The position numbers and the translations under genes are program-made. From the NCBI GenBank assembly GCA_025360605.1, contig JANYBV010000016.1, forward strand, positions 1 through 40,973: a DNA stretch of 40,973 nucleotides, read 5' to 3'. This DNA comes from Alphaproteobacteria bacterium (GTDB lineage Bacteria; Pseudomonadota; Alphaproteobacteria; Rickettsiales; SXRF01). The number at the start of each line of letters is the position of its first letter. Position 1 is the stretch's first letter. Of this stretch, positions 14,564-24,112 are shown piece after piece. The notes beneath the pieces are model-generated. The model saw only the letters and a list, made by a program, of their open reading frames with translations, was not told the origin of the DNA and searched no databases.

Positions 14564-17500
14564 TTGTCGACCGGAAAGCTTGCACCATACGTTCTGGTGG
14601 CAGCCTTCAGCTTATTCTCTATTTCCCAACCGGTTTTGGCGCAGGATAAACAACCGGAAAAGGTGGGTGTTAAGCAAGGAGCGCCTGCAGGATTTGAAGC
14701 CTTCGATGCACCGCATGACACTGCAGTGGACGTGAATTACGGCGGCCTGAGAATAGGCAGCTTCCGCGCAGTATATACGCCAAAAACCATAGTTTTTGCG
14801 CATCCTGAAGAAATCATCGATAAAATTCCCGACATCAAACACGAGAATATTGAAGGCGTTCTCAAGGCACTGAAAGGGGATTTGTCCACCCATTCGGAAC
14901 TGATATGCGGACGTAATCCGAAGGAAGGCTGCGGCAAATTTGTCCCAGATGTTGCCGGAGTGATCTTTGACGAAGATCATTTCCGCGCTGAACTTTTTTT
15001 AAGCCCGACCGTTTTGGCAACGCAGGACACCCATAAGGACAAAATTTTACCCCCCGCACCGGAAGTTTTTTCCGCTGTTCATTCGTTCAATGGTGGCATC
15101 ACAGGTGGTAGTGTCGGCAGGCAGAATTATTCGATGGTCACGGGGTCGACTTATGCCTATGGCTCAGGCCGCGTCAGCCTGAGTGGGGTTGCCTCAGCAA
15201 AAGAAAAACAAATCAACACGGCCACTGCAAGCCTTGACCGCTGGGGGTTGGAAAATCGTGCCGGATATTTCGACAGCCATGCGACACAGTTGATTCCGCA
15301 GTTGCCGATGCTGGGGGTTTCGGTGGGAACATCGCTGAACACCAATCTGATTTTGCGGGATGCGGCGGGAACACGGCTGACGGTGTTTTTGCCTGAGCGT
15401 TCGTATGTTTCGATTATTTACCGTGGCGTGATTTATACCACAGAATTTTACGAGGCGGGTAATCAGGTATTAAACACGGATACCCTGCCGGAAGGAACCT
15501 ATGAGATCACCATCCGTATCCGTGACACCAGTGGCGGACAGATAGAAGAAAAACGTTTTTTTGCAAAAAACTTTTCCATTCCTCCGGAAGAACAACCGAT
15601 TTACTACGGTCAGGTGGGAACGATCCGCGATCCACAGGTCAAACGTTTCAGCTTAAGTGCAGGGCAGGGTAGTATTGCAAGCGTGGGAACGGTGCAGCGT
15701 ATCAATGAAACCACCGGCGGTGTTGCCAATCTTTCTTTTATCAAGGATCAGTTGTTTTCAGAGCAGGGCATGTTTTTTCTTTTGCCGCCCGATCACCAGA
15801 TTCGTGCATCCACACTGCTTAGTTCTTCTATGGATTTTGGTTTTGGCATTTCCTATCTCGGCTATGCGGATAATCAGAAAATTTCCGTTAGCAGCGATGC
15901 CCGTATCATCTATTCCGGCAGAAAAAGTGCAAATGTTGATAGCGTGGACCCTGTTCCTAATTCAAGCAGACAGCTTAGCAGCACAGCCGCTTACCAGATT
16001 ACCGACCTTGCGAATATATCGTTACAGGCGCTTTACAGCGGCTCCGGCAATAGGCAGCAACAGGATAAATACTCCTATGGGCCGCAGTTCAAATATGATT
16101 TCTGGCGCGGTGATAACAGCATTTTATCGCTGACAACGGATACCAGCAAAACCGATGCGGGTACGGTTAGTAGCATCTACCTGCGTTACTCCATACGTTT
16201 GGGAGCTTGGAATTATTCTGCTGATGGTTCGGCGCTGAAAAATGCAGCAGGCGTATCAAAAAATGGCAATGCCCGTGTTACATGGAATGATGACAAAGAC
16301 CCTGGCAATCTGACGGTTGTGGGGGCTGAAATCAGCCATGATAGCACCAGCAATAATCATACAGTCGATCTGGATCACCGTGGTGATTATGGCAATTTAA
16401 GGTTGCTTGGCACGCAAAGCACTAACAATATGACGAATGTAAGCAGCAATTTCTATTCGGGAAATTTTGGGTTCAGCGTTGTGGATGCTGACCACGAATT
16501 GTCGTGGGGTGGCAACCAGCAGCAAACCAGCGGTATCGTTGTGAAAAACACGGGTAATGCTGAGGATATACCGATGAAAATTCTGGTGAACCATGTGGAG
16601 CAAAGCACATTCACCACCGGAAAGGAAACCACCGTTTTTGTCACTCCTTACCAGACGTATAACATTCAGATTAAACCGACACAAAGTGCCCCTATCGATT
16701 ATGACGGTACCATTAAAAACGTAACGCTTTATCCGGGCAATATTCTGCCGATGGTCTGGGTTATCAATCGTATCAACGTGGTGCTTGGGCATGTGGTGAT
16801 GCCCGATGGCACGCCGCTGGCGGGGGCACGTATGGAAGAAGCAAAAAATATCACGGTGTCGGATGATGATGGAATGTTTCAGGGCGAGTTGCTGGAACTC
16901 AAGAAAATTACGTTCAAACGCGATGAGGAAGTAGAACACATTGTCGAAAAAGAAAGTGATGTTTTTTCGATCTTACCGACATTGCGTCCACACAAAAAAG
17001 ATGTATCGAAAATGAGTGCGCAAGCACAGTCAGAGGCGATGGAAGAGTTATTCGGGCCAGATGCCGTTAATCAGCAAAACAACAGCAAGCCACCCGAAGG
17101 TGGAGCGGTGGCCACGACACCGGCGACACAGGCTGCCACGGCTCCGGCAGAACAAACAGCTACAACGCCAGCCGATGCCACAACACCGGCAACGCCTTTG
17201 GCATCCAGTGAAAATTCCTCCGAGAGTGTTACCGAAACGGTCCATGTACAGCCTACACCGCAAGTTGCGAAGAAAAAGCTCCCTGCGGTGCATTGCGAAG
17301 TGATACTGCCTGACATTCAGGAGCTCAACGGCGTATATATTTATCCTGAACCGCTGGTGTGCAATCCTATTTCGCCGGAAGATGAAAAGAAACGTGCCAA
17401 AGGCGGTGAAGAAAAACAAGCGCTCTGGAGGCCGTATAGCAGTCCTATGCGCGTCAGCCAGCTGTTCCAGCCATTGCTTGAAACGCACACGGAATTTGCG

Positions 17501-18517
17501 TCTGCCATCATGAATATCCAACCGAAGCCGGTGCAGGAAAATAGCCCCGTAACGCCGTTGCTCGGACAACCGGAAACTGCCTACGCTCAGGCCAAAAAAC
17601 CTGCGCCACCAAAAGTTGTCACTATCGCCAAAAAACCGGCGCTTGCGGTGCCGTCATTTGCCAAAAACACCACGGTGACACCTGCTGCTATCTTAGTGCA
17701 GTTGGGCGCATTCCGCAGTGAGGGTGAAGCGCAGATGGCATGGCAACGTGTCGTTAGCATCGTCAGCGAAATCACTGAAAGCAGGCCGGTGATTGCGAAA
17801 GTAGATCTTGGTACTAAAGGCATATTCTATCGTCTGCGTCTCGCTAACTTCAGCAATACCAAGGATGCAAAAGCATTCTGCGATAACCTCAACACCAAAG
17901 GCGTGTCATGTATCGTTGCGAGGAATGATGCTGCCTTCAGGAATAAGCTGATCGAAGAAGGCGAGATTGAACTCCCTGTGCCATTGATGACCGCTGAATC
18001 CGTTGAATCGCCGATGTCACCGGAAAGCAGCCCCGATTTTACGGCTCCACGCCTTTCTCCACATGCCGAGGAAAGTCCGGCTGTTCATGAAATTCAGCCA
18101 AAGCAGGAAGCCAAAGTAAAAGCGCCGGAAGATCAAATGTCGGAGAGCCAGACTACTTCCGCCAATGTGGTGGCGGTTCAGCTCGGTGCATTCCACACGC
18201 AGAGCGAAGCGCAGTCAGCTATGGCAGAACTAATGCGCAAGTTTTCAGAGCTGGAGCAAAATAAACTGGTAATTATCAAAGTAAACCTTGGTGAGCGTGG
18301 GGTTTATTACCGTCTGCGTGTGGTCAATTTCAGCAATAGCCGCGCGGCGAAAGCCTTCTGCCGCGGATTGTCATCCAAAGGTCAGGCGTGTATTGTGCAT
18401 ATTGAAGATGCTGACGGCAATGATTCGGATGGTATGAAGCGGCACGCCGATGCGCCGGAACCGCTCCAGCCAAAGCTGGGTGGGCCTTTCATTAGCGCGG
18501 AACCGGAAAAGGACTAG
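14564..18517 (+). CDS. TcfC-like outer-membrane usher fused to two SPOR domains
   Basis: The protein has 1317 residues. Signal peptide about 1-26. Next come an N-terminal usher region (YGGLRIGSF, about 58), an E-set-like domain (about 258-328, FLPERSYVSIIYRGVIY), a beta-barrel region (about 350-700) and a carboxypeptidase-D-like plug (about 734-780, LGHVVMPDGTPLAGA). A Pro/Ala/Thr linker (about 845-895) and a two-Cys CS1-usher C-terminal segment (about 902-937) follow. Two SPOR domains (about 1042-1121 and 1203-1281) come last, each starting VQLGAF and containing YRLR. Ushers secrete pilins across the outer membrane; SPOR domains bind peptidoglycan. I know no usher with this tail. The start is a TTG with a weak site; see findings for a possible slip from the ATG at 14520. 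Confidence 0.85.
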   Translation: MSTGKLAPYVLVAAFSLFSISQPVLAQDKQPEKVGVKQGAPAGFEAFDAPHDTAVDVNYGGLRIGSFRAVYTPKTIVFAHPEEIIDKIPDIKHENIEGVLKALKGDLSTHSELICGRNPKEGCGKFVPDVAGVIFDEDHFRAELFLSPTVLATQDTHKDKILPPAPEVFSAVHSFNGGITGGSVGRQNYSMVTGSTYAYGSGRVSLSGVASAKEKQINTATASLDRWGLENRAGYFDSHATQLIPQLPMLGVSVGTSLNTNLILRDAAGTRLTVFLPERSYVSIIYRGVIYTTEFYEAGNQVLNTDTLPEGTYEITIRIRDTSGGQIEEKRFFAKNFSIPPEEQPIYYGQVGTIRDPQVKRFSLSAGQGSIASVGTVQRINETTGGVANLSFIKDQLFSEQGMFFLLPPDHQIRASTLLSSSMDFGFGISYLGYADNQKISVSSDARIIYSGRKSANVDSVDPVPNSSRQLSSTAAYQITDLANISLQALYSGSGNRQQQDKYSYGPQFKYDFWRGDNSILSLTTDTSKTDAGTVSSIYLRYSIRLGAWNYSADGSALKNAAGVSKNGNARVTWNDDKDPGNLTVVGAEISHDSTSNNHTVDLDHRGDYGNLRLLGTQSTNNMTNVSSNFYSGNFGFSVVDADHELSWGGNQQQTSGIVVKNTGNAEDIPMKILVNHVEQSTFTTGKETTVFVTPYQTYNIQIKPTQSAPIDYDGTIKNVTLYPGNILPMVWVINRINVVLGHVVMPDGTPLAGARMEEAKNITVSDDDGMFQGELLELKKITFKRDEEVEHIVEKESDVFSILPTLRPHKKDVSKMSAQAQSEAMEELFGPDAVNQQNNSKPPEGGAVATTPATQAATAPAEQTATTPADATTPATPLASSENSSESVTETVHVQPTPQVAKKKLPAVHCEVILPDIQELNGVYIYPEPLVCNPISPEDEKKRAKGGEEKQALWRPYSSPMRVSQLFQPLLETHTEFASAIMNIQPKPVQENSPVTPLLGQPETAYAQAKKPAPPKVVTIAKKPALAVPSFAKNTTVTPAAILVQLGAFRSEGEAQMAWQRVVSIVSEITESRPVIAKVDLGTKGIFYRLRLANFSNTKDAKAFCDNLNTKGVSCIVARNDAAFRNKLIEEGEIELPVPLMTAESVESPMSPESSPDFTAPRLSPHAEESPAVHEIQPKQEAKVKAPEDQMSESQTTSANVVAVQLGAFHTQSEAQSAMAELMRKFSELEQNKLVIIKVNLGERGVYYRLRVVNFSNSRAAKAFCRGLSSKGQACIVHIEDADGNDSDGMKRHADAPEPLQPKLGGPFISAEPEKD

Positions 18518-19086
18518 TTAGGAGAAATCATCAGTGTGAGGGTGTCGGCATACCCACCGGCGTTGGCAGCAACCAGCGATGTTTTGGGGATGGTGATCAC
18601 CAGTCTTGCCGTTGGGCCTGAGGCATTACCATTACAGGTGGAGTTATCCGTCGCTGCGCCGCTTAAGGCTGAAGAGGTAACATTAGGCTGAAGTGCAATG
18701 CCGTTATTCGAGAGATTACCTGTGCCGCCTGCGTTCCATGTAACCTGATAGTCAAGGTTTTGGTTCTGGCCTGAAAGGGTAAAGGCTCCGCCTGCTTGAG
18801 TGGAGCCGCTGGCACGGATGGTGTAGGAGCCAAGTGCGCGACTGGAAAATACACATACGTCATTGGTCCATATAATATCATTATCAGAGGCCGACCATGT
18901 TACAATCATGTCATTCAGGCCGCTGATTTTTGCGGCAGAGACCTTGGTTACGCTGATTCCCACAGATCCCGTCGAGGTGGGGCCAAGCATACCCTGCACG
19001 GAGGCAAATCCCATCACCGGTGTAAGCGCTGAGGCAAGGACCATCAGAGTTATGCAGGCGACGCGTTTTTGAAGAAAAATACTCAT
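18514..19086 (-). CDS. Chaperone-usher pilin-like subunit 4
   Basis: The protein has 190 residues from the ATG at 19086. An upstream ATG at 19164 would add 26 residues before the signal peptide, so I rejected it. Signal peptide about 1-29 (cleavage after MGFAS). A donor-like strand (STGSVGISVTKV) is followed by the same two-Cys domain as the other subunits and a C-terminal GGYADTLTLMISPN. It faces the usher convergently, and its TAG overlaps the usher TAG in CTAG (18514-18517). It lies downstream of the chaperone on the same strand, with 190 nt between them. No strong ribosome binding site is visible. Confidence 0.7.
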   Translation of the reverse strand: MSIFLQKRVACITLMVLASALTPVMGFASVQGMLGPTSTGSVGISVTKVSAAKISGLNDMIVTWSASDNDIIWTNDVCVFSSRALGSYTIRASGSTQAGGAFTLSGQNQNLDYQVTWNAGGTGNLSNNGIALQPNVTSSALSGAATDNSTCNGNASGPTARLVITIPKTSLVAANAGGYADTLTLMISPN

Positions 19087-19276
19087 CTTACTATGGCGTT
19101 TGTAACAGGTATAGTGGTGCTGAAAATGGTTTCGTTTTACCGTAATGGACTCATTGGGTACCATTAATCGGGCGTAGGCGCATTAATTATTTATTAATAC
19201 CTTTGTGGAGGCTGCGTTCAGATACAAAAAAACAAACATTTAAATTATAAAACAGATGGTTGTGTTTTATGGAAAC

Positions 19277-19969
19277 TTAGAACGCGTATTCCTTCATTTC
19301 TTTTCCATCAAAAATCTGGAACTTAGCCGCGCCATCAAGATACGGCAGCGTGGTAGCCCATGTCTGGCCTGCATAGATGCGGGTGACATTAAGGTCTTTG
19401 CAGTTGCTGCCAGTGTTGTCGCATTGCTGGCCAAATTGCAGGCTGGCGTTCGTATTGCCTTTGTTGGTCAGTTTCAGTGATGTGCCTTTACGTTCGGCGT
19501 TGATATCAATTTTACCGTCCTTCGGGCGCACGACAACCAGTGCTTCATAGCCAACGAGGAGTTTCAGAGCCATGCGGTTTTTAGTTTCTTCTACTCCCTG
19601 AATCACTGGCTTTACAACAAGACGGTACACCTCATCGCTTTCACCCTGCGGGTGGAGCAGCAACAGGCGCACGGTTTTACGCGCATTCGGGGCAAGCGCC
19701 ATTTTATTAGGAGTGATCAGCAGGCCGGATTTTTGCGGGTCGGTCATCGTGGTATGCTTTTCATTGGAAAGCCCCGGATTTTCTACCATGATGGTTTCCA
19801 TCGCAATATATTGCGTATCTTTACCCTGACTGATGATTTCGATATCATGTTGTCTTGGCGCGTCGGGCGCAATATCCACAATCATTTCACTGAGGATGAA
19901 TTCTGCTGACGCAGGGGTAGCATACACAACGGTTGCTAGCATTGCGGTTATGTATAGGATGCGTTTCAT
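19277..19969 (-). CDS. Periplasmic pilus chaperone (PapD-like)
   Basis: The protein has 230 residues. The ATG at 19969 has AGGAG 8 nt upstream and opens a signal peptide (MKRILYIT...TPASA, about 22 residues); a start at 19996 would put a charged stretch before it. Two immunoglobulin-like domains follow: an N-terminal one with LLITPNKMALAPNARKTVRLLLL, the strand-G1-type hydrophobic pattern that caps pilins, and a C-terminal one with two Cys (CDNTGSNC). It would hold the four pilin-like subunits in the periplasm and deliver them to the usher. It belongs to the shorter-loop chaperones associated with TcfC/CS1-type ushers by position; this is an inference. Confidence 0.8.
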   Translation of the reverse strand: MKRILYITAMLATVVYATPASAEFILSEMIVDIAPDAPRQHDIEIISQGKDTQYIAMETIMVENPGLSNEKHTTMTDPQKSGLLITPNKMALAPNARKTVRLLLLHPQGESDEVYRLVVKPVIQGVEETKNRMALKLLVGYEALVVVRPKDGKIDINAERKGTSLKLTNKGNTNASLQFGQQCDNTGSNCKDLNVTRIYAGQTWATTLPYLDGAAKFQIFDGKEMKEYAF

Positions 19970-20087
19970 GCCAAATTCTCCTGTGTAGCGAAACAATACA
20001 CCTCACCATAGCCATCCAATCCCCAAAAACAACCGATAATTATAATCGGTTGCTACACTGGGCAACGATATAATATAGAATCACGTC

Positions 20088-21617
20088 ATGAGCCAGATAC
20101 AGCGTAAATTCCTTTGGGCCGGTGTGATCGGTGTGCTGCCGCTGGCGACGCTGTCAACGGTTGGCTATCTGCCGCTAACGGCTGAATACCTGATTGCGGC
20201 CGTACTATCGTTGTTGCTTGGTTTTGGTTTAAGTAAAGCGTCTTCTGTTCGTATTCTTGGCAGCGTGTTACTGGTACTGGTAACTTCCGTTTACATTGCG
20301 CTGTATTTTGGTGACCTCATTATCAAATCCACCTTGTTGCAGCTTTTTCTGGTTGGCATCGTGCTGCTGGTCATTTGTTTCCGTAGTCACAGCAAATTTC
20401 TCACTCTGGCCGGAGTGGTGGGCTATGTGCAGATTATCACTGCGGCGTTGTTAACGCCTTCATCCACGGTCAGCCTTAAGGAAGCGCAGGTAGTGCGTTC
20501 CGACCTTCCTCCCGTGATCCATCTGATGCTGGATGAGCATCCGGGGACGGGGAGTTTTTTAAGCGATGCGATTGATCCCGCGAGGGTAAAGGCATTCGAA
20601 GATGCCTATGTCAGGCATGGTTTTGTCGTATTCCGGCATGCCTACACTGCCGATAGATTAACAGAGCAATCTCTGTCGCGGTTGTTCAATGTCGGCGCGC
20701 CGGATATCTCCGCTACATACCGCTTTAACGCCGATGCGGATGCGCTGGCGGACAATTACCTGATGTTGCAGGCTTCCGGTCTGGACGAGATTTCAAAGAC
20801 GCGCGCGTTGGATATTACCCAAACCCAATATTTGAATTTTGAACAGGCACTGAAAAACAATCCGGCGGTGGCGCGTGACCTGATCTATAATATTAGGGAC
20901 ATTAGAACCATGGATAGCTACACCATGACGATGCACGACAGGCTAACACTCGCCAGTTACCTGATGGTCAACCGCTGGCGCAAGCGTATTGCCTATTCGC
21001 TTGCAGGCTGGCTTTTGAGCCATGCGGATTCAGAAACTATAAGCAAAATGGAAAGCTCGCGGCAGGTATTTGCATTCGAGGCGCGCTTTATTATTCAGCA
21101 ATTCACCGAACGTCTGTCCTGTTGCGGCGAGCGTGGCACATACTATTTTATGCACCTGCTCATGCCGCATTTCAGCTATATTCTGAACGAGCAGTGTCAG
21201 GTGAATCCGGTGGGGGGGTGGCGCCACCGTGATCCGTCTTTTGCAACTCCTGAACACCAGATGGACAATAGGCGGCATTTTTATGAGCTTGCATTCGGGC
21301 AGTCCAGTTGCGCCGCACAGGATGTTTTTACGATGGTTGACGCACTGCAGCAAAACAAAGCCATGTCCGATGCCGTGATATTGGTGCATAGCGACCATGG
21401 CGCAAGAATTGATATGATGGACTCCGAACCACACAAGAAAGGGCTGACGCAGCGCGACTGGCGCGGCTCGTTTATCGCTATTAAAATTCCGGATATGCAG
21501 GGTAGGGTGGTGGATACGCCGGTACGGCTGGATGCGCTATACGCCAATTTACTGGAACACAACTTCCGTACACTCGATATCGATAAACTGAAGCCGGATA
21601 GCGATTCACCGTATTAA
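20088..21617 (+). CDS. Membrane-bound alkaline-phosphatase-superfamily (sulfatase-like) enzyme
   Basis: The protein has 509 residues. Four to five N-terminal membrane segments (about 10-125) are followed by a periplasmic catalytic domain. LMLDEHPG (146-153) supplies the first metal Asp (D149), and HSDHG (433-437) the later metal Asp and His. Around residues 185-200 (TADRLTEQSLSRLF) Thr and Ser candidates for the nucleophile are present. The domain plan matches phosphoethanolamine or phosphoglycerol transferases and other lipid or envelope modifying enzymes; the substrate is unknown. A TATAAT lies at 20069-20074 just upstream. It converges on the acyltransferase remnant, with 6 nt between the stops. 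Confidence 0.75.
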   Translation: MSQIQRKFLWAGVIGVLPLATLSTVGYLPLTAEYLIAAVLSLLLGFGLSKASSVRILGSVLLVLVTSVYIALYFGDLIIKSTLLQLFLVGIVLLVICFRSHSKFLTLAGVVGYVQIITAALLTPSSTVSLKEAQVVRSDLPPVIHLMLDEHPGTGSFLSDAIDPARVKAFEDAYVRHGFVVFRHAYTADRLTEQSLSRLFNVGAPDISATYRFNADADALADNYLMLQASGLDEISKTRALDITQTQYLNFEQALKNNPAVARDLIYNIRDIRTMDSYTMTMHDRLTLASYLMVNRWRKRIAYSLAGWLLSHADSETISKMESSRQVFAFEARFIIQQFTERLSCCGERGTYYFMHLLMPHFSYILNEQCQVNPVGGWRHRDPSFATPEHQMDNRRHFYELAFGQSSCAAQDVFTMVDALQQNKAMSDAVILVHSDHGARIDMMDSEPHKKGLTQRDWRGSFIAIKIPDMQGRVVDTPVRLDALYANLLEHNFRTLDIDKLKPDSDSPY

Positions 21618-21623
21618 AATCGT

Positions 21624-23129
21624 CTAACGCGCACTAACAGTAACATCAATAAAGCTGGCATTATGCCGTACATACGAGGGGCGAAGGTGTTGACCATCCT
21701 TGTACATAGGGACACCATTAGCATCGACGCTGGGGCAATACAAACTATCACAAAGATAATGTATCGGATCGATAACCACAGCCCCTGATGCCTCGGCAGT
21801 TTGACGTAAATCTAATTCAATATTTCCGTATTTATCATCCAAGATTTTCCTCTTTATTCCTCCATCTCTAAATACCAATATATTAGGAAAATTACGGATA
21901 TTTCTTTGAACCATGAACCTAGGGTCAAGCGCTTTACCATTTGGAATATTTAATAGGAGAAACACATTTTTACCGGAGGCTCGCAGATTTTTAATATATG
22001 ATGAAAGCCGTACTAGTGATGCCTTATAAAGTTCACTATCAAAACCGAACTTTCCCTTTAATGCCTTGCCATCGATGAGATATTGGCTCCACAATGCTCC
22101 TATAACAATAGTATGAATATGAGTATCTTGGGTGGCTAGTTGTAACGCTGCTTCTGTCAATCCTACGCAATTCTCACGCATTTCATCATACGGCGAATCA
22201 GGTATTGGTAAACACCCTCCGCCAGTAGCAAAAATAACGCTATTCGTTTTCTGACGCTCCGTTTGAATCAACTCATCGATACGGTCATAATACTGTTCAA
22301 TATTAGAGTCTCCAACAAACAGGGTTGTATCCATTAATCCTGATACCTGACGTAAGAATAGTCTGTCTTTAAATGGGTAAGGCTGTAAGGAGCCGGGGTA
22401 ATCCCATTCACCAGCCGCCGCTACAATTATCTCAAAGTTCTTTAGGCGAAAATTCAAGCCATCTTTACAGTATGTGTAGAATCCCAAGAGACCAGTAAAG
22501 AGCATAAGACCAACGAGTACAAATACTGTGTTTTTTCCGTATCCTCCTCTTCTTAGAGGCCGCTCAATAAATAGGTATGTAGACCATGCAAGGATTACAG
22601 ACAGCACAAGCATTGCAATACGGATTTTGATGCTTGGGATATTTCCCTCAAATATCGTCGCAAACGAAAGCAAAGGCCAGTGCCACAGATACAATGGAAA
22701 ACTTATCAAGCCAAACCAGACAGCAATCTTTTTCGATAAAATGGTGCGGTTAACCCAGCCTCTCGGCCCAGCTGAAATGATGAGTAAAGAGCTTAGTATG
22801 GGAATTAACGCCCATGTTCCGGGAAAGCTGCATTTCTTATTGATTTGACAAAAGCCGTATGTAAGTAAGAAAAGCCCCATAAAAGAAAGAATATCAGAAA
22901 GTGTTCTGCCATCCGCTTTGGGCTTTTTACGGTACATAGCAGAAGCCAACCAGCTATCCAGTTTTATGGTAACGGCATCGTAGGCGTTTTTCTTATAAAC
23001 CATTACCCATGCTAACGCGCTTCCACAAAGTAGCTCCCAAAAACGTGTTTGGGGAGAGTAAAATGTAGCTATGGCATTCTCCTTAATACCCTCAAAATTT
23101 AGGTAAAAAGACAAGATAGTAATAAGCAT
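21624..23129 (-). pseudogene. OafA/YrhL-type acyltransferase with SGNH domain, 5'-truncated
   Basis: The frame (501 residues) starts inside the multi-membrane acyltransferase-3 domain. The expected first ~180 residues, with the catalytic His region and FFVISGYLI motif, are absent. What remains: TRFWELLCGSALAW, WHWPLL, FIERPLRR, then a C-terminal SGNH-type domain with LFVGDSN (nucleophile Ser) and DGQHLRPSY. Full proteins O-acetylate envelope polysaccharide. The open frame continues to about 23162 and then meets the C-terminal end of the HNH gene, so the 5' part was lost at a rearrangement junction around 23140-23165. It could be expressed as a partial protein, but loss of the catalytic half argues against function. 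Confidence 0.8.
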
Positions 23130-23137
23130 TATGATTG

Positions 23138-24019
23138 TCAGAAGATTGAAGCGTAGTGAGCATCACGGGTTCGACGATCACGAGTTTGAGGCAGCGACCT
23201 CTTTCTTCCGCCATTACAAGATCGAGCTGCCGAGTGTGCCTCTTCTCCATGCTCCTGCGGGCAGCACGGAAACTCAGAAGGCACTCGCCACTTGCGCTGT
23301 GCAGCGCCTGCTGTCTGTGCCATGACCAGCTCGGAGTCTGGCGCTGCGTGCGGGAATGAAAATTCGGAAGGCACATCCCGCTTGCGTTGTTCGTGAGGTG
23401 GCGATCTTTCCATTACTAAGGCACGAACTTCCGGCACTCGTTGCGTAGACTGATTTTGAGCCGCGAGTGGTTTGAATATCCACTCGCCCAACGAACCGCC
23501 AGATGAAGGCTTGTCGCTCTTGGCCCAAAGATGCATGCGCTCCAAGCAGGATTGAGCTTCCTGAAGGCTGACTGTGCGCATCCACTCGTAGTTTGGTTCA
23601 AGAGCATATTGATGCAGTTTTGACGGATCGGCGAGAAAGGCCTCGATACTGCCACAACAAAATTCGATCCGATTTACCGTGATGGGGTTTTTAAGTGCAT
23701 TCTCCAGCCGTGTCAGCCATCGAAGATTATCAGGGCGGTTGTTCCGGCGATTTGTGTCGATGTGGTCAACGACATGTTCCGGCGTCGGCGGATTGCCGTG
23801 AAATGCAGTCGCCACTATCCTGTGGACGCGAACCGATGCAATTTCCATGTATCCTTTGTCGTTAGCCTTGCCATACGTCCACATGGCGTCAAGCGAACGC
23901 TGGCGTTTGTTTGGACGGGGGTGGCGCGACACCGCACCATTATCACGAACGGAGTATTGTTCTCCATCATAAATGCAATCTATTTCATGGCCAAAATCAT
24001 GTAAATCGACGACTGTCAT
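23138..24019 (-). CDS. HNH endonuclease with internal repeats
   Basis: The protein has 293 residues. The first 110 hold an HNH nuclease with His66 in VHRIVATAFH, VDHIDTN (84-90), NN (93-94), NL (98-99) and W101, plus the YSVRDNGAVSR strand typical of NUMOD-type HNH homing endonucleases. A helical middle part follows. The C-terminal region has a tandem repeat of 30 residues (201-230 and 231-260, both with LVM...QRK...VPSEF) and a degenerate third unit. The gene ends at the point where the OafA-like gene is truncated. It lies 94 nt from the tRNA-Leu that carries a group I intron. I infer a free-standing homing or mobility nuclease; the target is unknown. Confidence 0.75.
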   Translation of the reverse strand: MTVVDLHDFGHEIDCIYDGEQYSVRDNGAVSRHPRPNKRQRSLDAMWTYGKANDKGYMEIASVRVHRIVATAFHGNPPTPEHVVDHIDTNRRNNRPDNLRWLTRLENALKNPITVNRIEFCCGSIEAFLADPSKLHQYALEPNYEWMRTVSLQEAQSCLERMHLWAKSDKPSSGGSLGEWIFKPLAAQNQSTQRVPEVRALVMERSPPHEQRKRDVPSEFSFPHAAPDSELVMAQTAGAAQRKWRVPSEFPCCPQEHGEEAHSAARSCNGGRKRSLPQTRDRRTRDAHYASIF

Positions 24020-24112
24020 GTGCGATATGCTTTTACCGAATTTAAACCAGAGCCAGCCAAAACTATTTGTCCCAGCCGTACTCGACTCGTTTTCAAAAAA
24101 CGAAGTCCAAAA

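Noticed and set aside
19087-19164. 26-residue N-terminal extension of pilin 4
   Set aside because: It places charged, His-rich residues before the signal peptide; the ATG at 19086 is preferred.
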